Shown in pieces: positions 6,811 through 15,895 of a stretch of DNA of 40,169 nucleotides. Below the pieces are notes generated by a model, which had not been told where the DNA came from, did no database searches, and saw only the letters and a program-made list of their open reading frames with translations. The stretch spans positions 1 to 40,169 of the forward strand of contig NZ_JAFWOM010000112.1 in the NCBI RefSeq assembly GCF_017545445.1, read 5' to 3'. The DNA is from Fibrobacter sp. (GTDB lineage Bacteria > Fibrobacterota > Fibrobacteria > Fibrobacterales > Fibrobacteraceae). Made by a program: the position numbers and the translations under genes. Numbering within the stretch: the stretch's first letter is position 1; every line of letters starts with the position of its first letter.

Positions 6811-9800
6811 ATGAAAAATGTCTTTTCTTTTGTGGCCGCCTTGATTCTCGCTGTGTTTGCGCAGCTCTCCTTTGCCGCATGGGACGGCTCCGCCAAGATT
6901 CCCAAGATGGTGGGTAGCGGGGAATCCTCCTATTACGAAATTACGTCTCCCGAAGAACTCGTCGGATTTTTGGATTCCGTGATTGCAGCGCATAATTCAA
7001 ACATGGATATTCGCGCCTACTTGAAAAGCGATATCGTGTTTGGTTCGGATACGTCTAAACTTTGTTCGAAACGCTGGAACAGGAGCACCGTGCAAGGTAT
7101 GTTCGGGGGTGAGTTCGATGGGCGCGGGCATACCATTTACGGATTGAATGCGGAGAAACCTCTTTTTGAATCCATTGTGCGGCAGAGGGTGGAGGGTGTT
7201 CATGATTTGAACATTGCGAACAGTTCTTTTGGGAGCGATTCTGTTCTTGTTGCAGCGACCATCGTCAATTCGCTTAAATCGGTTGTCAGGAACGTGAACA
7301 TTTATAATACCGATATTAAAGGGTTGGAATCCGCTGGCGGAATTGCCGTATCTGTGGTTGCTTCGGCGACAGACCCCGCCATGATTCTGAATAGTAGTGT
7401 TGTTGGCGGTTCCGTTGGCGCCTCGATAAAAGCGGGCGGCATTGCCGCTACGGCTTCGGGTAATATTTTGGGCTGCAGCAATTCGGCGAAGGTTTATAAC
7501 AAAGCTAATCCGTCGGAATCGCTGTATGGGAATGGGAGAGAAGTCTATTTTGGCGGTATTGTGGGGCAATCCCGTGTATTGAATGGCGTAGCCATGGCAA
7601 GTTGCGTCAACCGCGGAAAAGTGGAAGTGGATTTGCCGTACCGCATTGCCTATGTCGGCGGCATTGTCGGTAGTCTTGTCGGCAATGTCGAAAACCTCCA
7701 GAATTACGGGGATGTGTCTTCCAAGGTTGTCGTTGTTGGGTCAACAGTGGCGGCTGCAGGATTTATGGCTTCTTATTCTATGTCTTATGTCGGTGGAATT
7801 ATTGGCCGGCATGCTAATGAACAGGATATCACGAAACTCACGACGCATTTGGATTTGAAGGATTTGTTGAACAGCGGTAAAGTTTCTGCAATGTATCAAA
7901 GCAGCGAGAGATCGGTTGGACTTTATGTTGGCGGTATTCTGGGTAGTAGTGCTTATGCGAGTGTAATCAATGCGTTGAACTTGGGTTCGATTGAGGCTAG
8001 CGGTGATGCCAAGGAATTATTTTTGAATGTTGGCGGCGTTATGGGCGAAGCGCTGTCGGCTTATAAGGATGAAGTCTTTACGATGCTCAAGAATCGTGGA
8101 AACATCACCGCCGAAGGTACGTTCGAGACTCTAGTGGGGGGAATTATAGGACGGATGAGCTATTGGTCCCGCCCAACGATATATAACGGCTTTGCGTTGG
8201 AGAAGTCTTTTAACTATGGTAACGTGACGGGTATTACGTCGGATACGGCGACGAGTTCGGATTCCTTGCATGTCGGCGGTCTTGTTGGCAACGCCTATAT
8301 GGCGCGGATAGCCGATGCCTATAATCACGGGCGGGTCGAGGCGAAAGGCAAGCTGGCGCGTGGCGCAAGCTGTGCTGGCGGGATTGCTGGTATATCGGAT
8401 AATCTGTTGTGGTATCTTAACAATGTTTATAGCGCCGCACCCGAAGTGAAGGGGGATGCTGTTGGGGGAATTGTCGGTTATGCACGAAATATAAGACAAG
8501 AGGAAACCGTGTTTTATGATGGAACGCTTGCCAATATCGCTCCTTTCGGTGTCGCTTACGACACATCCGCCCTTGCGGACTTCAAGAAAACGACTGCGGA
8601 ACTGCAAAGCGATACGATGGTAACCTTCTTCAATACCTCGGGTGGGACGGAGGACAATCGTAAAATCTGGACGCGTCGCGGCGAGTACCCTGTACTTGTA
8701 TCCGATGGGCTCTACAAGAACGATTCGCTTTTCTTTGGTCAAGACAAGTACGAGATGCCAGCGGCCCGCCTTGAAGGGGATACACTGCACTACACGATTT
8801 CTACGGCGGGAGAACTCAAGACGTTCCTGCAGCTAGGGCGCACTTTCGACAGTAAAAAATTCTATGTCGAACTTGCGAAGGACATTGTCATGGGAAAAGA
8901 TCCTATGTACCTCATGAATCGGAAAATGACGGTTGATACGAGCGGGGCGTGCTTTAACATGGTTCTCGACGGCAAGGGTCATACCATATACGGACTCAAC
9001 TTGACGACGGCGATGTTCTTTTGCTTGGATACTAGCGCGGTCGTTCAGAACTTGACGATTGCCAACAGCCGTTTCGAGAATGACAAGGAATTGCCTGCCG
9101 CGTCTGTCGCTATCGAGAATAGTGGAACCATCAAGAATGTGACGGTGCAAAAAAGCTTTGTGAGGGGCGGGTTCCGGACCGGCGGAATTGTGGCGTACAA
9201 TTACCATATTTTCCCCGGGACGCTTATGGACGTGAAAAACGAGAATACGAGCGTCATGGGCGGAATTGGTGGAGGTATTGCCGGAGAATCTACGGGTCCG
9301 ATTTTGAATGCGAGCAATTCTGGGCGTGTGGAAGCTGGAAGGGCTGGAGGCATTGTTGGGAATACGTATGATTCCGGGAAAAAAACGAATATCGTTAAGG
9401 GGTGCTCCAATACAGGGTTTGTCTATGCTTCTGGTTATAGCTGGACAGAGGCCGGAGGTATTGTGGCGGGCGGTTCAAGAATGGTTCTTCGTAATAATCG
9501 GAATACGGGCGTGGTTCAGGCGAGCTCGAAAAATGTGGCTGACTATAAAAGTGCGGCTATCGTCGGTGGTATTGCAGGATATTTAAACGTAGTGGATTCC
9601 CTTTCGGATGTGGGCAACTGGGGGCCTGTGCATGGCTTGTCTGCGGATACGGTCTATGCAGGCGGATTGGTGGGTTATCTGCGTGGCGCGGATTCCAGCC
9701 GGTCGTCCATTACGGAGTCGTACAATTATGGCCCTGTGAATGTGAAAGCGGCTGTATCGTTTTCTGTGGCGGGCGGCCTTGTCGGGAAACTCCAGGGGAC

Positions 9801-10524
9801 TAACGTCAAGAATAGCTATAACAGGGCGCTGATCAAAAATAATGATGCTTCGGCCATGAGCTATGCAGGGGGAATCGCTGCATTGACGGAGGGATTGTCG
9901 CTTACGATGAGTTACTCCTATACGGATACGTTGTCCGGGAAAAACGTCGGTGCCGTCCTCTACAGTTATGATGGACAAAATAATACTTTGGATGGACTTT
10001 ACTATGGTGACGGTGTGAAAGCCCCTGCGATTGCAAGCGCTTCTTCGCATAGCTCAAACAAGTCGCAGAATATCACGGCGACCACTTTCGAGAAGTTGAA
10101 GACGGAACATAGCTACTTGACCGATGCGTCATGGGTGTTCGGGAATTGTCTCCCCAGGATGAAATCTGACACGACTTCGAGATGCGCGATGAATGCGGTT
10201 GCCGATCCGGATAATGTTTATGTATTATCGTACCCGTTGGGATTCACGGACGATGTCGTCTATGCGGAAGGTGGTAGCCATGGCGGAGATCTTACCCCTG
10301 TGAAGATGAAACCTGCGGTGATGAAGTTGCGGGTAGATGTGGATTCGCGCCTTGTTACCGTTTCTGGCTTGGCGGAGAATCGCCCTGTTGCTGTGCTCGA
10401 TATGCAGGGGAGAGTTGTGGCGACTGCACGTACTCATGGAGCTTCCGCAGTTTTCGAAGTGCCGCGCGCAGGCCGCTACATTGTACGCAGTGGCCCACAA
10501 ACACGCCTCTTCACCGTCCGGTAA
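6811..10524 (+). CDS. Large secreted GLUG-repeat protein with sorting-like C-terminal tail
   Basis: The product has 1237 residues. A Sec signal peptide (cleavage near LSFA-AWD, residue 23) is followed by two homologous halves, each opening with a Y-x-I-[TS]-(S/T)-x2-EL segment, a DIV...G strand and DG(R/K)GHTIYGLN (around residues 105 and 725). Each half continues into many GGI(V/A)G...N.G.V GLUG-type repeats, which probably form a beta-solenoid. The last 70 residues (VTVSGLAENRPVAVLDMQGR then GRYIVRSGPQTRLFTVR) match the tail of the protein at 16351-18915 and resemble type IX secretion sorting domains. AAGGGG precedes the ATG. Likely a cell-surface or adhesive protein; the partner is unknown. 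It ends seven bases from the convergent DUF4153-like gene. Confidence 0.88.
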   Translation: MKNVFSFVAALILAVFAQLSFAAWDGSAKIPKMVGSGESSYYEITSPEELVGFLDSVIAAHNSNMDIRAYLKSDIVFGSDTSKLCSKRWNRSTVQGMFGGEFDGRGHTIYGLNAEKPLFESIVRQRVEGVHDLNIANSSFGSDSVLVAATIVNSLKSVVRNVNIYNTDIKGLESAGGIAVSVVASATDPAMILNSSVVGGSVGASIKAGGIAATASGNILGCSNSAKVYNKANPSESLYGNGREVYFGGIVGQSRVLNGVAMASCVNRGKVEVDLPYRIAYVGGIVGSLVGNVENLQNYGDVSSKVVVVGSTVAAAGFMASYSMSYVGGIIGRHANEQDITKLTTHLDLKDLLNSGKVSAMYQSSERSVGLYVGGILGSSAYASVINALNLGSIEASGDAKELFLNVGGVMGEALSAYKDEVFTMLKNRGNITAEGTFETLVGGIIGRMSYWSRPTIYNGFALEKSFNYGNVTGITSDTATSSDSLHVGGLVGNAYMARIADAYNHGRVEAKGKLARGASCAGGIAGISDNLLWYLNNVYSAAPEVKGDAVGGIVGYARNIRQEETVFYDGTLANIAPFGVAYDTSALADFKKTTAELQSDTMVTFFNTSGGTEDNRKIWTRRGEYPVLVSDGLYKNDSLFFGQDKYEMPAARLEGDTLHYTISTAGELKTFLQLGRTFDSKKFYVELAKDIVMGKDPMYLMNRKMTVDTSGACFNMVLDGKGHTIYGLNLTTAMFFCLDTSAVVQNLTIANSRFENDKELPAASVAIENSGTIKNVTVQKSFVRGGFRTGGIVAYNYHIFPGTLMDVKNENTSVMGGIGGGIAGESTGPILNASNSGRVEAGRAGGIVGNTYDSGKKTNIVKGCSNTGFVYASGYSWTEAGGIVAGGSRMVLRNNRNTGVVQASSKNVADYKSAAIVGGIAGYLNVVDSLSDVGNWGPVHGLSADTVYAGGLVGYLRGADSSRSSITESYNYGPVNVKAAVSFSVAGGLVGKLQGTNVKNSYNRALIKNNDASAMSYAGGIAALTEGLSLTMSYSYTDTLSGKNVGAVLYSYDGQNNTLDGLYYGDGVKAPAIASASSHSSNKSQNITATTFEKLKTEHSYLTDASWVFGNCLPRMKSDTTSRCAMNAVADPDNVYVLSYPLGFTDDVVYAEGGSHGGDLTPVKMKPAVMKLRVDVDSRLVTVSGLAENRPVAVLDMQGRVVATARTHGASAVFEVPRAGRYIVRSGPQTRLFTVR

Positions 10525-10531
10525 TTGAGAA

Positions 10532-12277
10532 TTACTTTATAAAAAGTAACCCGTCGATTCTGAGCGATTGTCCGGTTTTGGACCATTGCTCCGTACGCAA
10601 TTCCCTTATCCCTATTATAGCACTGTCTGTTTCGATGATGTTTAGGGAATCAATCTGGAGTTCTTGCTTGGTGACGCGGAAATCGTAAGTGGAATGTATT
10701 GAAGTGTCCTTGTCGTCTGTAATAGTGATTAAGAACGAGAGCGTGTCGCCACGGTATTGGAAATCGTCGCTATCGAAATCAAGATCTATGAAGAATGCTT
10801 TTTTTACGCCTTGGGGAATTTGAAGCGCATTCTGGTTGACATTGCTGATTTTCGCTTCGAAGGTATCGAATATTTCGGTGGTGTCTTCGCTTGCTTCCTT
10901 GTCCATGGCATCTCGGACGAGTCGGTCGATGTCTTCTAGAGATCGCTCTGTGGAAAAATATTTGGAAACGCTTGCTTTTCCGGAATTACTTATCGAGAGC
11001 ATGTACGAAAGGACTTTTCTTGAATCGGGGTCGTTGTTGTTCCTGAGCGTCTGTATGAATTTTTCGGTACTTGCTTCGTTCAGCGGGAATTCGGTGTAGC
11101 CTTGTTTGGTAAGCTCATTTTTGATTTTATCTTGCCAAACGTAATCGATGATGTTCGGTGCGCTAAGCGGTCCTACGCAGACGATGAGGAGTATGGTGCA
11201 AAAGGCGATGGCCATGTATTTGGACTTGCACTCGATTTTTTTGATGAGCAGTATAGCGATGGCGATGTAGAAAAAGACGTTGGTCGCGATAAGGTAGATG
11301 GCCAATTCGTCCATTTCGTCGGACATAAATTGGAATATGGATAAAGTCATCAAGAGGACGAGAGGGAATATGGCGATGGGGAAAATTTCGAGGACTTTCT
11401 TTTCGAGGGTCGGATTGGGATTCAGACGTGACGGGTACATGACGATGTTTAACGCCAGCATGAAAACCATGAAGGTGACGACGAGCCAAATGATGACTTC
11501 GTATGGAATGTCCTGCGTGATGAAAAATTTGAGGATATAGCAGTAAAAGAGCGCTAGGGAAACGGCGAGTACCGGGATGAATAAAAATTGGCAAATGCTT
11601 GTGACGAACTTGCTTGACGTGGGTGTTGTCTCCAAGCATTCGTCGATGGTCGGGAGTGTCGAAAAGAACAAGAGCGGCAGTATGGTGCTCGTACAGAAAA
11701 TGAATATGTATAAGAAAGGCCTTTCGGAGGGATCTGTAAAGCCGAATAGGCCGAAGAATCCTAGAAAGAGAAGTTCCATTGCAAGAAGTAGAAGCCCTGC
11801 AACGATTGTGGCGACGACAAGAGATTTGACGGTTTTCGTCAGGTGGACCCAAAAAGCGTTTTCGTTTTTTTGCTTAAAGAATGGTGCGACGAATAGGCCC
11901 AAAAAGATTGTCGTGTAAATAAAGACGAGCGCTCCTATGGTCTGGCTCATTTCATAATCGTTTAATGTGTTTGGATAGAGGACAATCAACCACGAAATGA
12001 CAAACCATGCGATGCCTGTGATGGCTTGGATTTTTGGATTTCTGTTTTTGAGTGCTTCTTGAACAAGTGAAGTATCGAGGGCGATGAACATCGCTGCGAT
12101 GGGATAAATCGCAAGCCAGAGTAAGAACCTGGCGGATTGTTCGCTGGGGATGTTAAAGCTTTCGCAAACAATGAGGAATGCGATGGTCGTAAAAATGGCA
12201 AACGCCACTGCAAGCGGGAATCGCTTGAACGCCGTCGAAATTTGGTTCGGGTATTTCTTGATTTTAGCAAAGTCCAT
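10532..12277 (-). CDS. DUF4153-like multi-pass membrane protein (second paralogue)
   Basis: The product has 581 residues and is a paralogue of the protein at 1406-3142 over its full length. The shared N-terminus is YPxxIxxAFKRFPLA(V/I)AFAI. Multiple membrane segments reach to about residue 415, and the soluble C-terminal region ends in a similar (L/I)R(I/L)xGxLF(I/M) pattern. The ATG at 12277 is directly preceded by the palindrome GCTATA-A-TATAGC (12280-12292, plus-strand reading), which contains a TATATT -10-like sequence. A very short or absent leader is therefore possible. No clear Shine-Dalgarno is visible. Function unknown. Confidence 0.75.
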   Translation of the reverse strand: MDFAKIKKYPNQISTAFKRFPLAVAFAIFTTIAFLIVCESFNIPSEQSARFLLWLAIYPIAAMFIALDTSLVQEALKNRNPKIQAITGIAWFVISWLIVLYPNTLNDYEMSQTIGALVFIYTTIFLGLFVAPFFKQKNENAFWVHLTKTVKSLVVATIVAGLLLLAMELLFLGFFGLFGFTDPSERPFLYIFIFCTSTILPLLFFSTLPTIDECLETTPTSSKFVTSICQFLFIPVLAVSLALFYCYILKFFITQDIPYEVIIWLVVTFMVFMLALNIVMYPSRLNPNPTLEKKVLEIFPIAIFPLVLLMTLSIFQFMSDEMDELAIYLIATNVFFYIAIAILLIKKIECKSKYMAIAFCTILLIVCVGPLSAPNIIDYVWQDKIKNELTKQGYTEFPLNEASTEKFIQTLRNNNDPDSRKVLSYMLSISNSGKASVSKYFSTERSLEDIDRLVRDAMDKEASEDTTEIFDTFEAKISNVNQNALQIPQGVKKAFFIDLDFDSDDFQYRGDTLSFLITITDDKDTSIHSTYDFRVTKQELQIDSLNIIETDSAIIGIRELRTEQWSKTGQSLRIDGLLFIK

Positions 12278-12334
12278 AAGCTATAATATAGCATGATGGA
12301 AATCGAAAATATGCAAGTCAAAAAAACGTACTTG

Positions 12335-12359
12335 AAAAAACGCTCGCTGGAGAGCGAGC
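12335..12359 (-). terminator. Intrinsic terminator of the 83-aa protein gene
   Basis: On the minus strand GCTCGCT-CTCC-AGCGAGC forms a perfect 7-bp stem followed by G and TTTTTT. It lies about 20 bases after the stop codon at 12379. Confidence 0.8.
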
Positions 12360-12378
12360 TTGACAGAAATATGGAAAA

Positions 12379-12630
12379 TTAGAAGATATCTTCGAGGAAA
12401 GAAGGAATGATGACGCTTACGATGGCCCAGGGGTAAGATAGAGCCCCTTTTAGCCAGCCGGTCGCGGAATAAACGGGTTCGCTTGGAGTGATGCTCAATC
12501 CTTTGTAATCGTGTGAGGAAGATTCCATAATGACCTTGGTTAAGGAATCTTTAACGTTATTAACGGAATCTTCGAACTGCTTTTTTTGGGCAGCCGCAGA
12601 ATCTATATAACACTTAAAGCTGTTTTTCAT
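12379..12630 (-). CDS. Small hypothetical protein (83 aa)
   Basis: It reads MKNSFKCYIDSAAAQKKQ, a charged helical stretch (FEDSVNNVKDSLTKVIMESS), then a hydrophobic C-terminal segment (WLKGALSYPWAIVSVIIPSF), which may be membrane-associated. I do not recognise it. It is supported as a gene by AAAGGAAAA upstream of the ATG, a candidate promoter at 12654-12682 and an intrinsic terminator right after the stop. It is therefore a single-gene transcription unit. Confidence 0.6.
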   Translation of the reverse strand: MKNSFKCYIDSAAAQKKQFEDSVNNVKDSLTKVIMESSSHDYKGLSITPSEPVYSATGWLKGALSYPWAIVSVIIPSFLEDIF

Positions 12631-12653
12631 GGGATTTTTTCCTTTCGACGAAA

Positions 12654-12682
12654 AATATAGTAAAAAAATAAGTAGTTTTAAA
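12654..12682 (-). promoter_or_regulatory. Candidate promoter of the 83-aa protein gene
   Basis: Minus-strand TTTAAA (12682-12677), 17-bp spacer, TATATT (12659-12654). It sits about 25 bases upstream of the ATG. Confidence 0.5.
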
Positions 12683-12802
12683 GGAAAAATGTGTGTTTTT
12701 GTTTACACTCATGGAAATAAGAGAATTTCATCACATTTTATGGCGCACTATGGGCATAAAAAAGTATTTTAAGGTGGAAAAATTAAGGACCGGATCCGTT
12801 TT

Positions 12803-13705
12803 ATGAAATTTCTTCATGTATTGCCGATATTTTTAGTTGGGGGAACTCTTGTTGCGTGTGGTGGCAGTCGGCCAGCCCCCGCGGTTGAATCAAATGTGTC
12901 TAAAACGTCTGCGGAAAAAACGATTTCTGCAAAGACTCCTGTAAATGCTTCTACAGCACAGACTTCTGCAAAGGCGCCCGAACTTACGCCTGCTCCGGTC
13001 GCTACGCCGGTCCAAGAACAGAAAGTGTTTATGGACAATCCAGTCGATCGTTACAGTTATGCGCTCGGTGTTGATTTTGGCCGTGCTGTTTCGAATATCA
13101 ATGTTCCCGTAAAGCTAGAAGTCCTTATCAGTGCCATGCGTGATATCATCGATCCTAGCCGCGAAGTCCTGATGACGGATTCGGTTACCGAAGCGGCTTT
13201 GCAGGACTTGCTCACCCAGATGCAGCAGCAGAAAGATATTGACGATGCCACAGCCGCCCGAAAGGCGATGGGCGACCAAGCCGCGTTCCTAGCGCAAAAC
13301 ATCAAGGACCCGAGAGTATGGGTCACGAAGAAGGGCGTGCAGTACCTCATCCTCAAGGAGGGGACGGGAATCAAGCCCAAACCTTCTGACAAGGTCCAGG
13401 TTCATTATGTCGGTACGCTCTTGGACGGAACGGAATTTGATAACAGTGTCAAGCGCGGTGTTCCGCTTGAGTTCCCAGTGACGGCGGTCATCGAAGGTTG
13501 GCAGGACTTGCTTCTGGAGATGAAGGTCGGCGAAAAGGTCAAGGCCTGGATTCCGAGTGCACTTGCTTATGGTGAAGCGGGCGCTCCGCCTTCTATTCCG
13601 CCTAACTCGCTGTTGGTGTTCGAAGTGGAACTTTTGCAGGTCTTTGCGAATGTGCCGTCTGGCTCGTCGATGGTTCCGGCAAAAGGTTCTATTATAACAC
13701 CTTAA
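12803..13705 (+). CDS. FKBP-type peptidyl-prolyl cis-trans isomerase lipoprotein
   Basis: The product has 300 residues. The lipoprotein signal peptide ends in LVAC (Cys19) and is followed by an Ala/Thr/Pro-rich linker to about residue 75. An FKBP N-terminal dimerisation-like helical domain (DRYSYALGVDFGRAVS...LLTQMQQQ) comes next. The FKBP catalytic domain spans about residues 180-284, with VHYVGTLLDGTEFDNSVKRG, GWQDLLLEMKVGEKVKAWIP and LAYGEAGAPPSIPPNSLLVFEVEL. This is the FkpA/Mip layout, so a periplasmic or outer-membrane-anchored folding catalyst acting on Xaa-Pro bonds is likely. AGGA lies rather far upstream of the ATG. A terminator follows at 13747. Confidence 0.92.
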   Translation: MKFLHVLPIFLVGGTLVACGGSRPAPAVESNVSKTSAEKTISAKTPVNASTAQTSAKAPELTPAPVATPVQEQKVFMDNPVDRYSYALGVDFGRAVSNINVPVKLEVLISAMRDIIDPSREVLMTDSVTEAALQDLLTQMQQQKDIDDATAARKAMGDQAAFLAQNIKDPRVWVTKKGVQYLILKEGTGIKPKPSDKVQVHYVGTLLDGTEFDNSVKRGVPLEFPVTAVIEGWQDLLLEMKVGEKVKAWIPSALAYGEAGAPPSIPPNSLLVFEVELLQVFANVPSGSSMVPAKGSIITP

Positions 13706-13746
13706 AGTGAACCTCTAAAAATTGACGAATTACGGTTTAAAAAATA

Positions 13747-13773
13747 CGAAGGATGCTCTGTCCTTCGCTTTTT
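13747..13773 (+). terminator. Intrinsic terminator after the FKBP gene
   Basis: CGAAGGA-TGCTCTG-TCCTTCG (7-bp stem) followed by CTTTTT. It lies only 20 bases before the next ATG, so the downstream gene's promoter must overlap it or transcription must read through. Confidence 0.75.
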
Positions 13774-13793
13774 CTGTTGCTACTTTTTAACCC

Positions 13794-15152
13794 ATGAGTA
13801 ACGCAGCGTCTGATTTTTATTCTCAGCACTTCGAAGTTGCCGGGTTCATCCGGGAAGTGTTTGGCTACATGGATCGGTTCAAGGGCCAACTGTTCGTCTT
13901 GAAGATTGACGATAGCTTGATGGACCATCCGATGTTCCCTGTGCTGATGCGGGACATAGCCCTTTTGCACAAGGCGGGCATCCGCATTATCATTGTGCCG
14001 GGCACGCGAAACAGTATTGACGCTCAGCTCAAGGCATGGGATCTCGAAACGGAATTCCATAACGGAGTAAGGCTTACGAGCGAAGAGGCGCTGCCGCTTA
14101 TCGAGCAGGCATCTTTGGGTGTTGCGCAACGTATTATGAGCCACCTCACGGCAAGCGGACTCAGCGGCATCCAGGGCAACTGGATTCTGGCGCGCAGTAT
14201 GGGAGTCATCAACGGTATCGACTACATGCGTACCGGACGCATTGAACGTATCCAGCGCGACTTGCTGGAGCAGTTGATGAACGAAAAGTTCGTGCCGATT
14301 ATTCCGCCGATTGGCTGGAACAAGATTGGGCATGCCTACAATATTTCGAGTACGGAACTTGCGACGGAACTCTGCAAGTATCTTAAAGTCGGCAAGTTGT
14401 TCTTCATTGGCAGCCAGAGCGGCATCAAGCTCGAAGGTCTCGTGACGGGCAAGAACACGAAGTATCTGGAGCCGACGGACAACGGGCTCATTTCTGCAAT
14501 GGATGTCGATCAGGCGAAGGAACTCTTGGAACTCAACTCGGACGTACTCGCTTTTGCGCAGATGGATTACCTGATGAATGCAATCCATGCTTGCGAGGCG
14601 GGGGCGAACCGCGTGCATTTGTTGAGCGGTGAATTCCAGGGCAGCGTGCTGCAAGAAGTGTTCTCGGCCCGCGGTGACGGGACGATGGTGTATGCAAACC
14701 AGTATTCGAGTATCCGCCCAGCGAACGTCGAAGACATCCCGGACATCTTGCGCATTATGCAGGACTACATCGCGAAGGGCTACTTGGTGCCGCGCACGCA
14801 GGATTCCATTTCCGAGAAGTTGGGTGATTATGTTGTGTATAGCATCGACAACAGCATCCACGGTTGCGGCGCTCTCCACGCGTTCGAAGACAACATGGCC
14901 GAAGTGGCGGGAATTGCGGTTGGCGCGAACTACCGCAAGTCAGGCATTGGCGAAGCGATTGTGCGTCACTTGATTTCGCTTGGCCGCATGAAAGGCTACA
15001 AGACTTTGTTCTTGCTCACGACGCAGGCGCTTGATTGGTTCTACCAGCTCGGATTCGAGGATGGCACGGTCGAAGATTTGCCGAAGAGCAAACGCGACCA
15101 TTACAATCAGAAACGCAAGTCCAGAATTTTGATTCTCCCGCTGGAGAAATAG
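13794..15152 (+). CDS. argA: Amino-acid N-acetyltransferase (N-acetylglutamate synthase, ArgA type)
   Basis: The product has 452 residues and two domains. Residues 30-280 form an amino-acid-kinase-like fold (FVLKIDDSLMDHPMFPVLMR, IIIVPGTRNSIDAQL, EKFVPIIPPIGWNKIGHAYN), and residues 305-452 a GNAT acetyltransferase. The acetyl-CoA loop is in YRKSGIGEAIVRHL (near residue 379), and the end has LFLLTTQALDWFYQLGFE. This is the classical ArgA arrangement. It makes N-acetylglutamate from acetyl-CoA and glutamate, the first step of arginine synthesis, with the kinase-like domain normally used for arginine feedback. No Shine-Dalgarno precedes the ATG, and the upstream terminator is very close. No other arg genes are nearby. 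Confidence 0.9.
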   Translation: MSNAASDFYSQHFEVAGFIREVFGYMDRFKGQLFVLKIDDSLMDHPMFPVLMRDIALLHKAGIRIIIVPGTRNSIDAQLKAWDLETEFHNGVRLTSEEALPLIEQASLGVAQRIMSHLTASGLSGIQGNWILARSMGVINGIDYMRTGRIERIQRDLLEQLMNEKFVPIIPPIGWNKIGHAYNISSTELATELCKYLKVGKLFFIGSQSGIKLEGLVTGKNTKYLEPTDNGLISAMDVDQAKELLELNSDVLAFAQMDYLMNAIHACEAGANRVHLLSGEFQGSVLQEVFSARGDGTMVYANQYSSIRPANVEDIPDILRIMQDYIAKGYLVPRTQDSISEKLGDYVVYSIDNSIHGCGALHAFEDNMAEVAGIAVGANYRKSGIGEAIVRHLISLGRMKGYKTLFLLTTQALDWFYQLGFEDGTVEDLPKSKRDHYNQKRKSRILILPLEK

Positions 15153-15304
15153 TTTTAGACGACAAATGCGTAGATTGAGAGTCGCGGCCAACGGAGTTGG
15201 ACATGACCGAGATCAGCATTTGGGACAAAAGCGAAGCGATTGTCCAAAGACGAAAGAAAAATGTCCTCCTGAGAGAAGTCGAAGGATCTAGTGGAAGGTT
15301 AATT

Positions 15305-15895
15305 ATGAATACACTCGAAGCTATCAAGACACGCCGCAGTACTCGCAAGTTCCAGCAGAAATTGGTGGAACGTGAAAAACTTGAACAAATTGTCGAGGCG
15401 GGACGCTTTGGACCGACTGGCGGCAACGCGCAAAGTAACCACTTCTTTGTGATTTCGGATGCAGCGGCTATCGCTAAGTTAAAGGAACTTGTGCAAACTG
15501 CATTTGCGAACATGGAACTTCGCGACGACCTTTACAAGAGTCTCAAGAATTCCATCATGCTTTCGCGCAAGGGCAATTATTCGTTCTGCTACACGGCGCC
15601 TGTGCTTATCGTGGTCGCGAACAAAAAAGAATACGGCAACAACATGGCCGATGTCGCCTGTGCTGTCGAAAATATGATGCTTGCCGCAAACGAACTCGAC
15701 CTCGGCAGCTGCTACATCAACCAGCTCAAGTGGCTGAACGAAGACCCGACGCTTTTAGAATACTTGCGAGGCCTTGGACTCAAGGACGACGAACGTGTTT
15801 ACGCCTCCGTCGCGATTGGCTATGCCGACACCGAAAGCGGGCTCCCGAACCGTACTGAAGCACCCCGCACCGGCAACGAAGTCGTGTGGGTGTGA
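15305..15895 (+). CDS. Nitroreductase-family FMN flavoprotein
   Basis: The product has 196 residues: MNTLEAIKTRRSTRKFQ (the R-R-S-x-R-x-[FY] FMN-binding start), GRFGPTGGNAQSNHFFVI, and late-domain LDLGSCYINQL and ASVAIGYAD. It probably reduces nitro compounds, quinones or a similar substrate with NAD(P)H; the substrate cannot be told. The open frame extends to 15197, but that part encodes a copy of the dispersed repeat CCTGAGAGAAGTCGAAGGAT (15273-15292). The ATG at 15305, with AAGG just upstream, fits the family N-terminus. Confidence 0.88.
   Translation: MNTLEAIKTRRSTRKFQQKLVEREKLEQIVEAGRFGPTGGNAQSNHFFVISDAAAIAKLKELVQTAFANMELRDDLYKSLKNSIMLSRKGNYSFCYTAPVLIVVANKKEYGNNMADVACAVENMMLAANELDLGSCYINQLKWLNEDPTLLEYLRGLGLKDDERVYASVAIGYADTESGLPNRTEAPRTGNEVVWV

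Noticed and set aside
13737..14879. 380-codon minus-strand frame over the argA-like gene
   Set aside because: Opposite strand of a two-domain enzyme with clear motifs; the translation is rich in His/Arg/Asn, as expected for an antisense shadow.
15197..15304. N-terminal extension of the nitroreductase
   Set aside because: The extension translates a dispersed repeat; the family N-terminus begins at the ATG at 15305.
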